Source: Mesorhizobium tianshanense
GTDB lineage: Bacteria; Pseudomonadota; Alphaproteobacteria; Rhizobiales; Rhizobiaceae
DNA: 64,000 nt
Reading direction: 5' to 3'
Assembly (NCBI RefSeq): GCF_007830515.1
Contig: NZ_VLKT01000037.1
Span: 1 to 64,000, forward strand
The notes under the pieces are model-generated. The model saw only the letters and a program-made list of their open reading frames with translations, did no database searches and had not been told where the DNA came from. Position 1 is the first letter of the stretch; each line of letters starts with the position of its first letter. The position numbers and the translations under genes are program-made. Below, piece after piece: positions 1 through 7,702 of this stretch.

Positions 1-192
1 GGCCTTTCCCCAGTCGGCGATCAGATCGTAGTCGTCGCAATCGCAGATCGTGCCGCAGACGACCAGGAACAGCACTTCGCTCAGCGGATGGGCGACTCGC
101 CACGGCTCGCGCGGGTCCTCTATGGCGGCAAAATGGTCCAGAAGCGCCTTCAGGCGCGGCTTCTCGAACCCCTCGAGGGCAGCAATGGTCAT
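1..192 (-). CDS. ISAs1-family transposase, N-terminal part (cut by window edge)
   Basis: The first 64 codons of a transposase are present, starting with ATG at 192 and running off the left edge. The translated end contains HPLSEVLFLVVCGTICDC followed by DDYDLIADWG, which is the signature of the N-terminal region that precedes the DDE domain in ISAs1 transposases (H-repeat-associated proteins). The catalytic DDE residues would lie outside the window, so whether this copy is intact cannot be judged. It reads away from the gene it interrupts. A perfect 8-bp inverted repeat lies directly before the start codon and may limit translation from read-through transcripts. Confidence 0.85.
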   Translation of the reverse strand, partial: MTIAALEGFEKPRLKALLDHFAAIEDPREPWRVAHPLSEVLFLVVCGTICDCDDYDLIADWGKA

Positions 193-195
193 GGC

Positions 196-220
196 GGGCG
201 CTCCGAATCAATGAGCGCCC
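196..220 (-). promoter_or_regulatory. Hairpin just before the transposase start codon
   Basis: GGGCGCTC (196-203) and GAGCGCCC (213-220) form a perfect 8-bp stem with a 9-base loop, 3 bases upstream of the transposase ATG at 192. Such hairpins in other insertion sequences hide the start site in transcripts entering from outside. That role is inference here. Confidence 0.4.
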
Positions 221-254
221 ATGGAATCAGCCAATCGACAACAGCGAAAGCGCG

Positions 255-1268
255 TTAACCTGAGTTCGGAGCCCTGGTCTTGATCCCGAGCATGTTGACG
301 GCGACGTTGTTGGACGGCTTGGATAAAAGGTCGAAGATTTCGCGCGAGCTCGGCGGGCTTTTTGCGTCGCCAACCACCAGCACGTCCTCCAGCTCCTCGT
401 AGTCGCCCTCCGGGTCGAGCACGCAAAACTGGAAGCCTTGCTCGACGAAGCGTTCGGTCAGAGCGGTGGCGAGGGTGGATTTTCCGATCCCCGACGTGCC
501 GGCCAGCAGGACACTGCCGCCGCGCGGTGAAAGATGCATCACTGCGCCCGATCCGTCGTCCGCGCCAATTTCGATGCGGTGCCGCGCCGTGTCCAGGAAG
601 GCGGCGTCCTGCGAGATGAGGGCCTCGATCAACTCCCTGACGCCCGCGCCGCGGGCACCATTCGTCACGTGGTCCGCCGTCTCCCTTACCTTTGGCAGTG
701 CATTGGCAACTGCAACTCCGACGCCGACGGCGCGCAGAAAGGCATGGTCGTTCTCCGCATCGCCGATGCCGACGACGTTGTGGGCGGACAATTCCAGATC
801 CTCCAGGGCAGCCGCCAGACCGGTTGCCTTGTTGACCCCGCTTGGCAGCACCATGACGGCACCCTTGTTGAAGATGATCTCCAGCTCCAGGCCAAGGTCC
901 TTGATCACTTCCAGCACGATGGTCTCGTTGGGCTCCCTGGTGGCGACGACGGAACGTCCCATCGACAGGGGCGCGACCTTGCGCATCATCAGCCTGTCGA
1001 CGAATTCCGCAGGAGGGGCAGGCGCCAGGATCCGCACTTTCTTCGAAGCCGGCGTATAGACGAGCGCTCCGTTTTCGGCGACGACCTTATCGAAAATGCC
1101 AAGCTCCGGGAAAACGGATTCGAGGTCGGCAAGCTCGCGACCGGTCACCATTATCAACTTGCGGCCGGTTTCCTTCAACCGGCCGAGCGCGGCACGGGTC
1201 GCACCGGAAACGATCCCGTTTTCCGCGAGTGTGCCATCATAGTCAGTGGCTAGAGCAAGAGCATACAT
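255..1268 (-). pseudogene. HAD-type phosphatase fused to an ATPase, truncated by IS insertion
   Basis: The remaining 337 codons begin at ATG 1268 (MYALALATDYDGTLAENG). Residues 1 to about 210 form a Cof-type HAD hydrolase: DYDGT with the nucleophile Asp near residue 9, a VTGR motif, and GDAENDHAFL near the end of the domain. From about residue 235 a second, HerA/DUF87-like ATPase part follows, with a Walker A motif AGTSGIGKST and LDPEGDYEEL after it. Related two-domain proteins of rhizobia continue for roughly 300 more residues with a Walker B region; here the frame enters IS sequence after LGIKT and ends within 9 codons. The ATPase half is therefore broken, while the HAD half could still be made. 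An earlier in-frame start at 1370 exists but its added residues look non-native. Confidence 0.8.
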
Positions 1269-1439
1269 CGAACCGTTATCGGCAGCCCAAAGCCGACCTG
1301 AGATGCTTTCTCGCCGAGCTGAGCGAAAAGCCATCTGCTCCCGTGACTTCCATTGGCCGAATCCCATCATCGTTTGTCATTGGCTGATTGGTCCCAACGG
1401 CGCTGGCCGCCGGAAGGCAAGAGCAGCGGAAGCGTGGCT

Positions 1440-1486
1440 TTTGGTTGAGCATCGGATTTTCCCAAAACCGGTGCCGCTTTCTAGCC
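1440..1486. repeat. Possible short rhizobial intergenic repeat
   Basis: The stretch between the HAD gene and the acylphosphatase gene holds TTTCCCAAAACCGGTGCCGC with flanks typical of a short sequence recurring between genes in Mesorhizobium genomes. This is recalled from general familiarity; no second copy lies in this window, so the call is weak. No gene is seen in 1269-1480. Confidence 0.3.
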
Positions 1487-1765
1487 AATGATCCTGAATC
1501 CGGTCGGCACCTGGCCGGGGTCGACGTCTTGGGATGTCACGCCGGAGACCGACGCCCCGTTCGGCCCTTTCCAGAGCCGGTCCATCATCGTCGAAACCGC
1601 GCCCTCGGCGCCGACGATCAGTGCCGTTACGGATCCGTCATCCTCGTTGCGAACCCATCCGGACAGGCCGAGCTTCTCGGCCTCGATCCGCGTCCACACG
1701 CGAAACGAGACGCCTTGCACCCTTCCACTGAGTCTGACGCGGATTGCCTTGCGCTCGTTCTCCAT
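1481..1765 (-). CDS. acyP: Acylphosphatase
   Basis: This 94-residue protein hydrolyses acyl phosphates such as carbamoyl or acetyl phosphate in the cytoplasm. It has the full acylphosphatase fold length and the two family signatures: GRVQGVSFRVWTR near residues 15-27, carrying the phosphate-binding Arg, and GWVRNEDDGSV near 37-47, carrying the catalytic Asn. The ATG at 1765 is chosen because the usual N-terminus of the family begins a few residues before the first beta strand; the longer frame to 1831 overlaps nuoD and adds non-native residues. It starts 10 bases after the nuoD stop on the same strand, so the two are probably cotranscribed. Regulation is not visible. Confidence 0.92.
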   Translation of the reverse strand: MENERKAIRVRLSGRVQGVSFRVWTRIEAEKLGLSGWVRNEDDGSVTALIVGAEGAVSTMMDRLWKGPNGASVSGVTSQDVDPGQVPTGFRIIG

Positions 1766-1775
1766 GGTCACCTCG

Positions 1776-2966
1776 TCAGCGGTCGATCTCGCCGAACACG
1801 ATATCGAGCGACCCGATGATCGCGGCGACATCGGCGATCATGTGCCCCCTCGACAGAAAATCCATCGCCTGCAGATGGGCAAAGGACGGCGCGCGGATCT
1901 TGCATCGATATGGAGTATTGCCGCCGTTTGAAACCAGATAGACGCCGAATTCGCCCTTCGGCGCCTCCACTGCGGCGTAGACTTCTCCGGCGGGCACGCG
2001 GTGTCCTTCGGTGTAGAGTTTGAAATGGTGAATGGTCGCTTCCATCGAGCGCTTCATCGTCGCCCGTGGCGGCGGCGTGATCTTCTGGTTCGGGATGGCG
2101 ACCGGCCCCCCGCCTTCCGGCGACCGCAATTTCTCCAGACATTGCTTCATGATCCGCACCGACTGGCGCATTTCCTCCATGCGGACGAGATAGCGGTCAT
2201 AGCAGTCGCCGTTCTTGCCGACGGGAATGTCGAAATCCATCTCGGGGTAACATTCATATGGCTGCGCCTTGCGCAAATCCCATGCCGCGCCCGATCCGCG
2301 CACCATGGGGCCAGAGAAGCCCCAGGCCCAGGCGTCGTCCAGCCCGATCGCGCCGACGTCGACATTGCGTTGCTTGAAGATGCGATTGTCGGTCAGCAGA
2401 CCCTCGATGTTGTCGCAGACCTTGAGGAACGGATCGCAGAAATCCCAGATGTCGTCCAGGAGCTTCGGAGGCAGGTCCTGGTGCACGCCGCCGACCCTGA
2501 AATAATTCGCATGCATGCGGGCGCCGGAGGCGCGCTCGTAGAAGACCATCAGCTTCTCGCGCTCGGCGAAACCCCAGAGCGGCGGGGTCAGCGCGCCGAT
2601 ATCCATGGCCTGTGTCGTGACGTTGAGGAGATGCGACAAAAGCCGGCCGATTTCGCAAAAGAGGACACGGATGAGCTGTCCGCGCCTAGGAGCTGATATT
2701 TCGAGCAGCTTCTCGGCGGCGAGGCAGAACGCATGCTCCTGGTTCATCGGCGCGACATAGTCGAGCCGGTCGAAATAGGGCAGGGCCTGCAGATAGTTCT
2801 TGTACTCGATGAGTTTTTCCGTGCCGCGGTGGAGCAGGCCGATATGGGGATCGGCGCGGTCGACGATCTCGCCGTCCAGTTCCAGCACCAGCCGCAGGAC
2901 GCCGTGGGCAGAGGGATGCTGCGGCCCGAAGTTGAGGGTGAAGTTGCGAACTGCGGCTTCGACCAT
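1776..2966 (-). CDS. nuoD: NADH-quinone oxidoreductase subunit D, stand-alone copy
   Basis: A 396-residue full-length 49-kDa-type subunit of respiratory complex I, which with NuoB forms the quinone-reducing site on the cytoplasmic side of the inner membrane. Visible landmarks are the N-terminal NFGPQHPSAHGVLRLVLELD, HIGLLHRGTEKLIE, YFDRLDYVAPMNQEHAF, and the conserved C-terminal FGEIDR. ATG 2966 matches the usual family start; an in-frame start at 3062 would overlap the next gene. No other nuo gene lies on either side, whereas the operonic copy normally sits between nuoC and nuoE. It is therefore probably a second copy. It is followed closely by the acylphosphatase gene. Confidence 0.93.
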   Translation of the reverse strand: MVEAAVRNFTLNFGPQHPSAHGVLRLVLELDGEIVDRADPHIGLLHRGTEKLIEYKNYLQALPYFDRLDYVAPMNQEHAFCLAAEKLLEISAPRRGQLIRVLFCEIGRLLSHLLNVTTQAMDIGALTPPLWGFAEREKLMVFYERASGARMHANYFRVGGVHQDLPPKLLDDIWDFCDPFLKVCDNIEGLLTDNRIFKQRNVDVGAIGLDDAWAWGFSGPMVRGSGAAWDLRKAQPYECYPEMDFDIPVGKNGDCYDRYLVRMEEMRQSVRIMKQCLEKLRSPEGGGPVAIPNQKITPPPRATMKRSMEATIHHFKLYTEGHRVPAGEVYAAVEAPKGEFGVYLVSNGGNTPYRCKIRAPSFAHLQAMDFLSRGHMIADVAAIIGSLDIVFGEIDR

Positions 2967-3058
2967 GACGGTGCTCCGCTGTACTGCGTTTTTCACGACC
3001 GAAGCCGAGTGCTCCGGTCCGCCATGCCCGGACCGCCGATCAGGTCCCGGACTGCCGA

Positions 3059-3499
3059 TCAAGTCGTCGTCTGGATGATCAGTGTCAGCATGCCGTCGCC
3101 GTCGATGTTGGCAGCGACAACCTGCGAGGAATCAAGCCCGTTCGCCGCCAGTGCCGATGCTGCCTGTGGCGACGCATCGATCGAGCTCTGCAGGGTAAGC
3201 AAATCTTCAACGCTGGTCTCGGTGATCACGGCCTCGGCTTGTGTTTTGAGTTCCGAAGGCAAATCTTCGAGGGCGACAATCGCAATGCCGGTAAAGTTCT
3301 GGTCGGTGAAACCTTGATCTGGCAGGGCCTGGTCAGGCGGCGCTTGGTCAGGCTGCGGTAGGTCGGGCAGGGTTGGATCGGGCAGGGCTTCCGGGGCCGG
3401 GGGTGCGATTTGGGGAAGCTGCGGGTCGGTGGGCTGAGCGTGGATCGGCTGCGCGAGGGCCAATCCCGAAAGGGCGGCGATTGTCGTCAACATGCGCAT
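3059..3499 (-). CDS. Small secreted protein with Pro/Asp-rich repeats, function unknown
   Basis: A 146-residue protein starting at ATG 3499, preceded by a good ribosome binding site (GGAAGGAAAG). Residues 1-21 (MRMLTTIAALSGLALAQPIHA) look like a cleavable signal peptide, so the product should be periplasmic or secreted. Residues about 25-65 are low-complexity, built from repeats of the PDPTLPDLPQPDQ kind, followed by a roughly 80-residue globular part rich in Ala, Leu and Thr with no cysteine. I do not recognise a family. The gene lies between nuoD and the divergent CBS gene and about 90 bp upstream of nuoD on the same strand, so co-transcription with nuoD-acyP is possible but unproven. Confidence 0.65.
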   Translation of the reverse strand: MRMLTTIAALSGLALAQPIHAQPTDPQLPQIAPPAPEALPDPTLPDLPQPDQAPPDQALPDQGFTDQNFTGIAIVALEDLPSELKTQAEAVITETSVEDLLTLQSSIDASPQAASALAANGLDSSQVVAANIDGDGMLTLIIQTTT

Positions 3500-3729
3500 G
3501 ATCTTTCCTTCCGTTTTCTCGAGGAGGACCACTCGGTGACCACTCAACCATTGTGCCGGATTATGGTTCCCGGTCCATCACATTGCCCGGCCCGTCACAT
3601 TAATGGAGGCTCTGTCCGGACCCGTCGCGCGCGGTGGAAAGATGGAACGATTCCGACAGGCGTTCATTCTTCCTGGATCACACCTTTGATCACAGGATCG
3701 GCGGGGCGCTGCACCTCGAGGAGAAAATC

Positions 3730-4167
3730 ATGAGAATCAGCGAGTGCATGACACAGAATGTTCAGGTCGCCAGCCCGGACCAATCCCTGCAGGATGCCGC
3801 ACGAGCCATGGCCGATCTTGACGCCGGTGTTCTGCCCGTCGGTGAGAATGACCGGCTGGTCGGGATGATCACGGACCGCGACATTGCCGTCCGTGGGATC
3901 GCGGAGGGCAAAGGCCCGGACACCAGGATCAGGGACGTTATGAGTGCTGAGGTACGATGCTGCTTTGACGACCAGGAAGTCGACGATGTCCTTCAGCACC
4001 TGGGCAATCTCAAACTGCGGCGGCTGCCGGTGATCAGCCGCGACCGGCGGTTGGTTGGCATTGTCTCGCTCGGCGATCTCGCCACGAATGGCGAGGCAGC
4101 CTGGGCCGGCGAAGCGCTGGGCGGCATTTCGCAGCCGGGTGGCGACCATTCGCAGACGGCGCATTGA
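3730..4167 (+). CDS. CBS-domain pair protein
   Basis: A 145-residue protein made almost wholly of two CBS motifs (residues about 7-60 and 72-125), the adenosine-nucleotide-sensing module. Typical elements are MTQNVQVASPDQSLQDAARAM, VGMITDRDIAVRG, IRDVMSAEV and LRRLPVISRDRRLVGIVSL. There is no attached catalytic or DNA-binding domain, so it is a stand-alone Bateman protein, probably cytoplasmic, binding AMP/ATP or a similar ligand; its partner is unknown. ATG 3730 is chosen because a purine-rich site (CGAGGAGAAA) precedes it and CBS homology begins immediately. It is transcribed away from the secreted-protein gene across a 230-bp divergent gap. Confidence 0.88.
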   Translation: MRISECMTQNVQVASPDQSLQDAARAMADLDAGVLPVGENDRLVGMITDRDIAVRGIAEGKGPDTRIRDVMSAEVRCCFDDQEVDDVLQHLGNLKLRRLPVISRDRRLVGIVSLGDLATNGEAAWAGEALGGISQPGGDHSQTAH

Positions 4168-4830
4168 TGCGTCATATGCGAGCTTGAAGCTCCTGCTCCA
4201 TCGACAGCATCGGCGCCCAGGAATTTCGAATCCAAAACCGCACCGGATTCACGCCTTTGCCCGCGCGTGTCCTTTTGATCGCGCAAAGGCATTGCGAGGT
4301 AGAGCAGCTCGGCGATCATCCTCGCAAGCCGACATCGCGGTCCGCGACACGCCATTCGGCGGCGCCGGCGCGGTGGAGGTTGCGGCTGTCGTTGAGGAAG
4401 CCGGTGATCCTCGCCGCCGACTTTGCCGAGGCGAAGGTTAGCAGCCGACCGTGACGAACGACGGGCTCGCCGCTCTCATTGTCCCAGATCTCGAACCGGC
4501 AGCTTGGATTCGGTATGGCTTCGAAACGGTCCTTCATATCGATGGTACCCTGTCGCTTGGTTGCCTCGGGCGGTCTACAATGCCAAGGCTGGGCTTCTGG
4601 TACGCCTCCCGCGATGTCCGCATCGACGAAAGCGTGCTGCCGGCTCTGCGAAGTGCTTGAGTAGCCATCTAGATCCCCGTCATGGAGTCGACGGTTCCGG
4701 GGAACTCGAAGCCTCCGGTCGTCGGCTGTGATCGACGGGCCGAGGTTCTGCGACCCCGGCTCACGGATGGCTTACGGGCGTTTTTGGCTGCGCTCCTAGC
4801 AGCGGGCGGGCTCGCTCGGTGTCGCCTCGA
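4168..4830. other. Gene-poor stretch with one doubtful small ORF
   Basis: Apart from the possible small ORF at 4316-4537, no frame in this 660-bp stretch shows family motifs, a convincing start site or continuous codon bias. Overlapping frames on both strands are short and mutually inconsistent. It may be decayed coding sequence. Confidence 0.45.
4316..4537 (-). CDS. Possible small hypothetical protein
   Basis: A 73-codon frame beginning MKDRFEAIPNPSCRFEIW and containing a plausible beta-rich core (WDNESGEPVVRHGRLLTFAS). This pattern, a short protein with an aromatic IWDN-type strand, resembles small uncharacterised rhizobial proteins, but I cannot name a family. No strong ribosome binding site precedes the ATG and the C-terminal third looks less native, so it may be a remnant or a false frame. 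Confidence 0.35.
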   Translation of the reverse strand: MKDRFEAIPNPSCRFEIWDNESGEPVVRHGRLLTFASAKSAARITGFLNDSRNLHRAGAAEWRVADRDVGLRG

Positions 4831-5967
4831 TTAGCTTGCCTTCGGCGCGAGGCGCTGCACAACGTGGTCGGCGATCGCCAGGCTTGACGTCAGGCCAGGG
4901 CTCTCGATGCCGAACAGATTGACCAGGCCCTCCACGCCGTGCACCGCCGTGTCCTGGATGACGAAGTCGGCATTGGCTTCGCCGGGACCGGAGAGTTTTG
5001 GCCGGATGCCGCTATAGGCCGGCTGCAGGCTGCCATCGGCCAGGTCCGGCCAGTATCTGCGGATCTCGTTGTAGAAGCGTTCGCCGCGAGCCGGATCGAC
5101 GCGATAGTCGAGTTGATCCGTCCATTCGACATCCGGTCCGAAACGGGCGACGCCATCGAGATCGAGCGTCAGATGCACACCGAGCCCGCCGGGTTCGGGC
5201 ACGGGATAGACCAGCCGGGAGAAGGGCGCCCGGCCGGCGACCGAAAAATAGTTGCCCTTGGCATAGCGAAGTCTTGGCACGAATTGCGGATCGAGCCCGT
5301 CAAGCGTGCCGGCAAGTGCCGTGGCGCCAAGCCCGCCAGCGTTGACGAAGCGCGTGGTGGCGATTTCAAAGCGCTCGCCGCTGGTGCCGTCGATCGTGTC
5401 GAGCACGATGCGGCTCCCTTCGGCCCGCCCGTCCTCGATACGGCCGGCGACGATGCGGGTGTTGAGGCTGAGCGCCGCTCCGTGTTCCTCGGCATCGCCC
5501 AGCAGCGCAAGCATCAGGGCGTGGCTGTCGATGATGCCGGTGGCGGGAGACAGCAGGGCTGCCGTGCACCGCAGCCTGGGCTCCAGCCTGCGCGCCTCTG
5601 CCGCGGTCAAGGGCGTCAGGTCGCCCGCACCGCAAGCGGACGCATTGGCCCGGATGGAAGCGAGCACCGGCTCCTGTTCGGCATCCGTAGCGACGATGAG
5701 CTTGCCGCAGCGCGCATGCGGGAGCGCCCGCTCCCCGCAATAACGGTAGAGCTTCTCCCGGCCTGCCACGCAGTACCGGGCCTTCAGCGATCCGGCCGGA
5801 TAGTAGATGCCGGCATGGATGACCTCGGAATTGCGCGAACTGATCCCGGTGCCGATGGCGTTCTCGGCCTCGAGGATCAGGGTGTCAATGCCGCGGCGCG
5901 CCATGCCTCGTGCGATCGCCAGGCCAACGACGCCGGCGCCGGCGACGATGCAGTCGACATGGTCCAT
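4831..5967 (-). CDS. FAD-dependent oxidoreductase, L-2-hydroxyglutarate oxidase (LhgO/YgaF)-like
   Basis: A 378-residue DAO-fold flavoenzyme. The N-terminus VDCIVAGAGVVGLAIARGM holds the GxGxxG dinucleotide-binding motif and is followed by the acidic end of strand 2 (LILEAE). SSRNSEVIHAGIYYP, KARYCVAGREKLY and the C-terminal SGIRPKL...GIESPGLTSSLAIA are hallmarks of the LhgO/L2HGDH group, which oxidises L-2-hydroxy acids and passes electrons to the quinone pool or oxygen. The true substrate here is not shown by sequence. It is divergent from the class III transaminase at 6243 across 275 bp, suggesting a shared role at the edge of the ectoine region; that link is inference. Confidence 0.8.
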   Translation of the reverse strand: MDHVDCIVAGAGVVGLAIARGMARRGIDTLILEAENAIGTGISSRNSEVIHAGIYYPAGSLKARYCVAGREKLYRYCGERALPHARCGKLIVATDAEQEPVLASIRANASACGAGDLTPLTAAEARRLEPRLRCTAALLSPATGIIDSHALMLALLGDAEEHGAALSLNTRIVAGRIEDGRAEGSRIVLDTIDGTSGERFEIATTRFVNAGGLGATALAGTLDGLDPQFVPRLRYAKGNYFSVAGRAPFSRLVYPVPEPGGLGVHLTLDLDGVARFGPDVEWTDQLDYRVDPARGERFYNEIRRYWPDLADGSLQPAYSGIRPKLSGPGEANADFVIQDTAVHGVEGLVNLFGIESPGLTSSLAIADHVVQRLAPKAS

Positions 5968-6242
5968 GATCAGGCCACCTCAGCCTTGTTGTTGTGCCTG
6001 CTGGTGAGCCGTTCGAGGATCATGTCCCGGCGGCGCGCAGACAACTTCGCGCAGGCCCGCGCGTTCCAGGGCTCGAAGCCTAAATTCTGCATATGTCTGC
6101 GTCCATCCGCCAGCCTTCCGAAATGGCTTGACACCGTTACAGGAAACAGATGCATCAAACAGCATCAATGCAAGAGGGAACCTGCCGATGCGCGCCGAAC
6201 GGCGGCAGGATCCACGTCCCGGCATACAGGACAGGAACCAGC

Positions 6243-7619
6243 ATGGACGCCCGACCGAATTCTCCCGAAGCCCGCGACATCAGCTACCACATGCACGGCT
6301 ACACCAATGCCCGCAAGCATCAGGAGGCAGGGCCGCTTGTCATCGAGAAGGGCGACGGCATCTATGTCGAGGATCTGGCCGGCAATCGCTACATCGAGGC
6401 GATGGCCGGGCTTTGGAGCGTCGCGGTCGGTTTTTCCGAGAAGCGGCTGGTCGATGCAGCGGTGCGCCAGATGTCGAAGCTGCCCTACTATCACGACTTC
6501 GGCTCCAAATCGCATTCGCCGCTGATCGACCTTGCCGAGAGACTGGTGCAGATGGCGCCGGTGCCGATGAGCAAGGCGTATTTCACCAATTCCGGCTCCG
6601 AGGCTAACGATACGGCCATCAAGATGATCTGGTACCGGTCGAATGCGCTCGGCCAGCCGGCACGCAAGAAAATCATCAGCCGCAATCGCGGCTATCACGG
6701 CGTCACCATCGCTGCGGCGAGCCTGACCGGACTGCCCAACAATCATCTTTCGTTCGACCTGCCGATCGCCAATGTGCTGCACACGTCGACGCCGCACCAC
6801 TGGCGCGAGGCGCTGCCGGGCGAGAGTGATGAGCAGTTTTCGAGCCGGCTTGCCGACGATCTGGAAAAGCTGATCCTGGCCGAGGGCCCGGAAACCATTG
6901 CCGCCTTTTTCGGCGAGCCGATCATGGGCGCTGGCGGCGTCATCGTGCCGCCGGCCGGCTACTGGGAGAAGATCCAGGCGGTCCTGTCGAAATACGACGT
7001 CCTGCTCGTCGCCGACGAGGTCATCTGCGGTTTTGGCCGAACCGGCGAGATGTTCGGCTCGCAGACCTTCGGCATCAGGCCCGACATCATGGTCATGTCG
7101 AAGCAGATATCCTCGTCCTATCTGCCGATCTCGGCGCTGCTGATCAACGAAAAGGTTTTCGAGCCGATTGCCGACGAAAGCAACCGCATCGGCACGTTCG
7201 GTCACGGCTTCACCGGCGGCGGCCATCCCGTTGCGGCGGCGGTCGCGTTCGAGAACCTGAAGCTGATCGAGGAGCGCGACCTCGTCGGCAATGCGCGCAC
7301 GGTCGGCGCGCATATGCAGAAGCGGTTGCGCACCCTCGCTTCGCATCCGCTTGTCGGCGAGGTACGCGGCGTCGGCCTGATCGCGGCGGTCGAACTGGTC
7401 GGCGACAAGGCCAACAAGACGCCGTGGGAGACGGCCGGCGCGCTGGGCGGGCTCGTCAACGGCTTTATGCAGCAGAACGGCGTCATCTCGCGCAACATGG
7501 GCGACGCGCTGGCTTTCTGCCCGCCGCTGATCATCACCGAGCCCCAGGTCGATCAGATGGTCGACGCGTTTGAAAGGTCGCTCGAAGCCGCCACCAAGCA
7601 GGTCGGTTCACAGGGCTGA
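6243..7619 (+). CDS. Class III PLP-dependent aminotransferase (second copy near ectoine locus)
   Basis: A 458-residue fold-type I transaminase of the omega-amino acid group. Visible are the small-domain start HGYTNARKH, the cofactor phosphate loop NSGSEAND near residues 116-123, RGYHG near 149-153, the ADEV motif with Asp258, and the PLP lysine in MVMSKQISSSYLP (Lys287). ATG 6243 follows an AGGAA ribosome site; an upstream in-frame ATG at 6150 adds residues that do not look native. It moves an amino group from a terminal or beta/gamma amine to pyruvate or 2-oxoglutarate. It is clearly related to the transaminase at 8821 but is not its duplicate, and it is divergent from the LhgO-like gene. 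Substrate unknown. Confidence 0.87.
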   Translation: MDARPNSPEARDISYHMHGYTNARKHQEAGPLVIEKGDGIYVEDLAGNRYIEAMAGLWSVAVGFSEKRLVDAAVRQMSKLPYYHDFGSKSHSPLIDLAERLVQMAPVPMSKAYFTNSGSEANDTAIKMIWYRSNALGQPARKKIISRNRGYHGVTIAAASLTGLPNNHLSFDLPIANVLHTSTPHHWREALPGESDEQFSSRLADDLEKLILAEGPETIAAFFGEPIMGAGGVIVPPAGYWEKIQAVLSKYDVLLVADEVICGFGRTGEMFGSQTFGIRPDIMVMSKQISSSYLPISALLINEKVFEPIADESNRIGTFGHGFTGGGHPVAAAVAFENLKLIEERDLVGNARTVGAHMQKRLRTLASHPLVGEVRGVGLIAAVELVGDKANKTPWETAGALGGLVNGFMQQNGVISRNMGDALAFCPPLIITEPQVDQMVDAFERSLEAATKQVGSQG

Positions 7620-7702
7620 ATGGGCATCGGAACGAGGAGTTGCGGCGCCGCAAGGTCATATCGCTCGGTATCGGCGAACATGCCAAGCCTCAATAGTCAT
7701 GG

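Larger units (their letters stand above)
1..276 (-). mobile_element. Right-hand fragment of an ISAs1-family insertion sequence
   Basis: The transposase start at 192, the untranslated leader 193-275 and a likely terminal inverted repeat (CAGGGCTCCGAACTC on the minus strand, ending about 275) mark the outer end of the element. The reading frame of the neighbouring HAD/ATPase gene is native up to about base 276 and then runs into this sequence and stops at 255. The other end of the element and its target duplication lie outside the window, so the exact boundary is inferred. Confidence 0.75.

Noticed and set aside
1276..1488. 70-codon minus-strand frame upstream of the HAD gene
   Set aside because: It starts within the intergenic repeat-like sequence, has no plausible ribosome site and no family; it is better explained as leader plus repeat.
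4939..6525. 528-codon plus-strand frame across the FAD oxidoreductase gene and the transaminase start
   Set aside because: It crosses an intergenic region and two genes in wrong frames without any recognisable domain.
7640..7653. Perfect palindrome TTGCGGCGCCGCAA between convergent transaminase and MDR genes as a terminator
   Set aside because: Without a loop it cannot form a normal hairpin terminator and no T run follows; it may simply be chance in GC-rich DNA.
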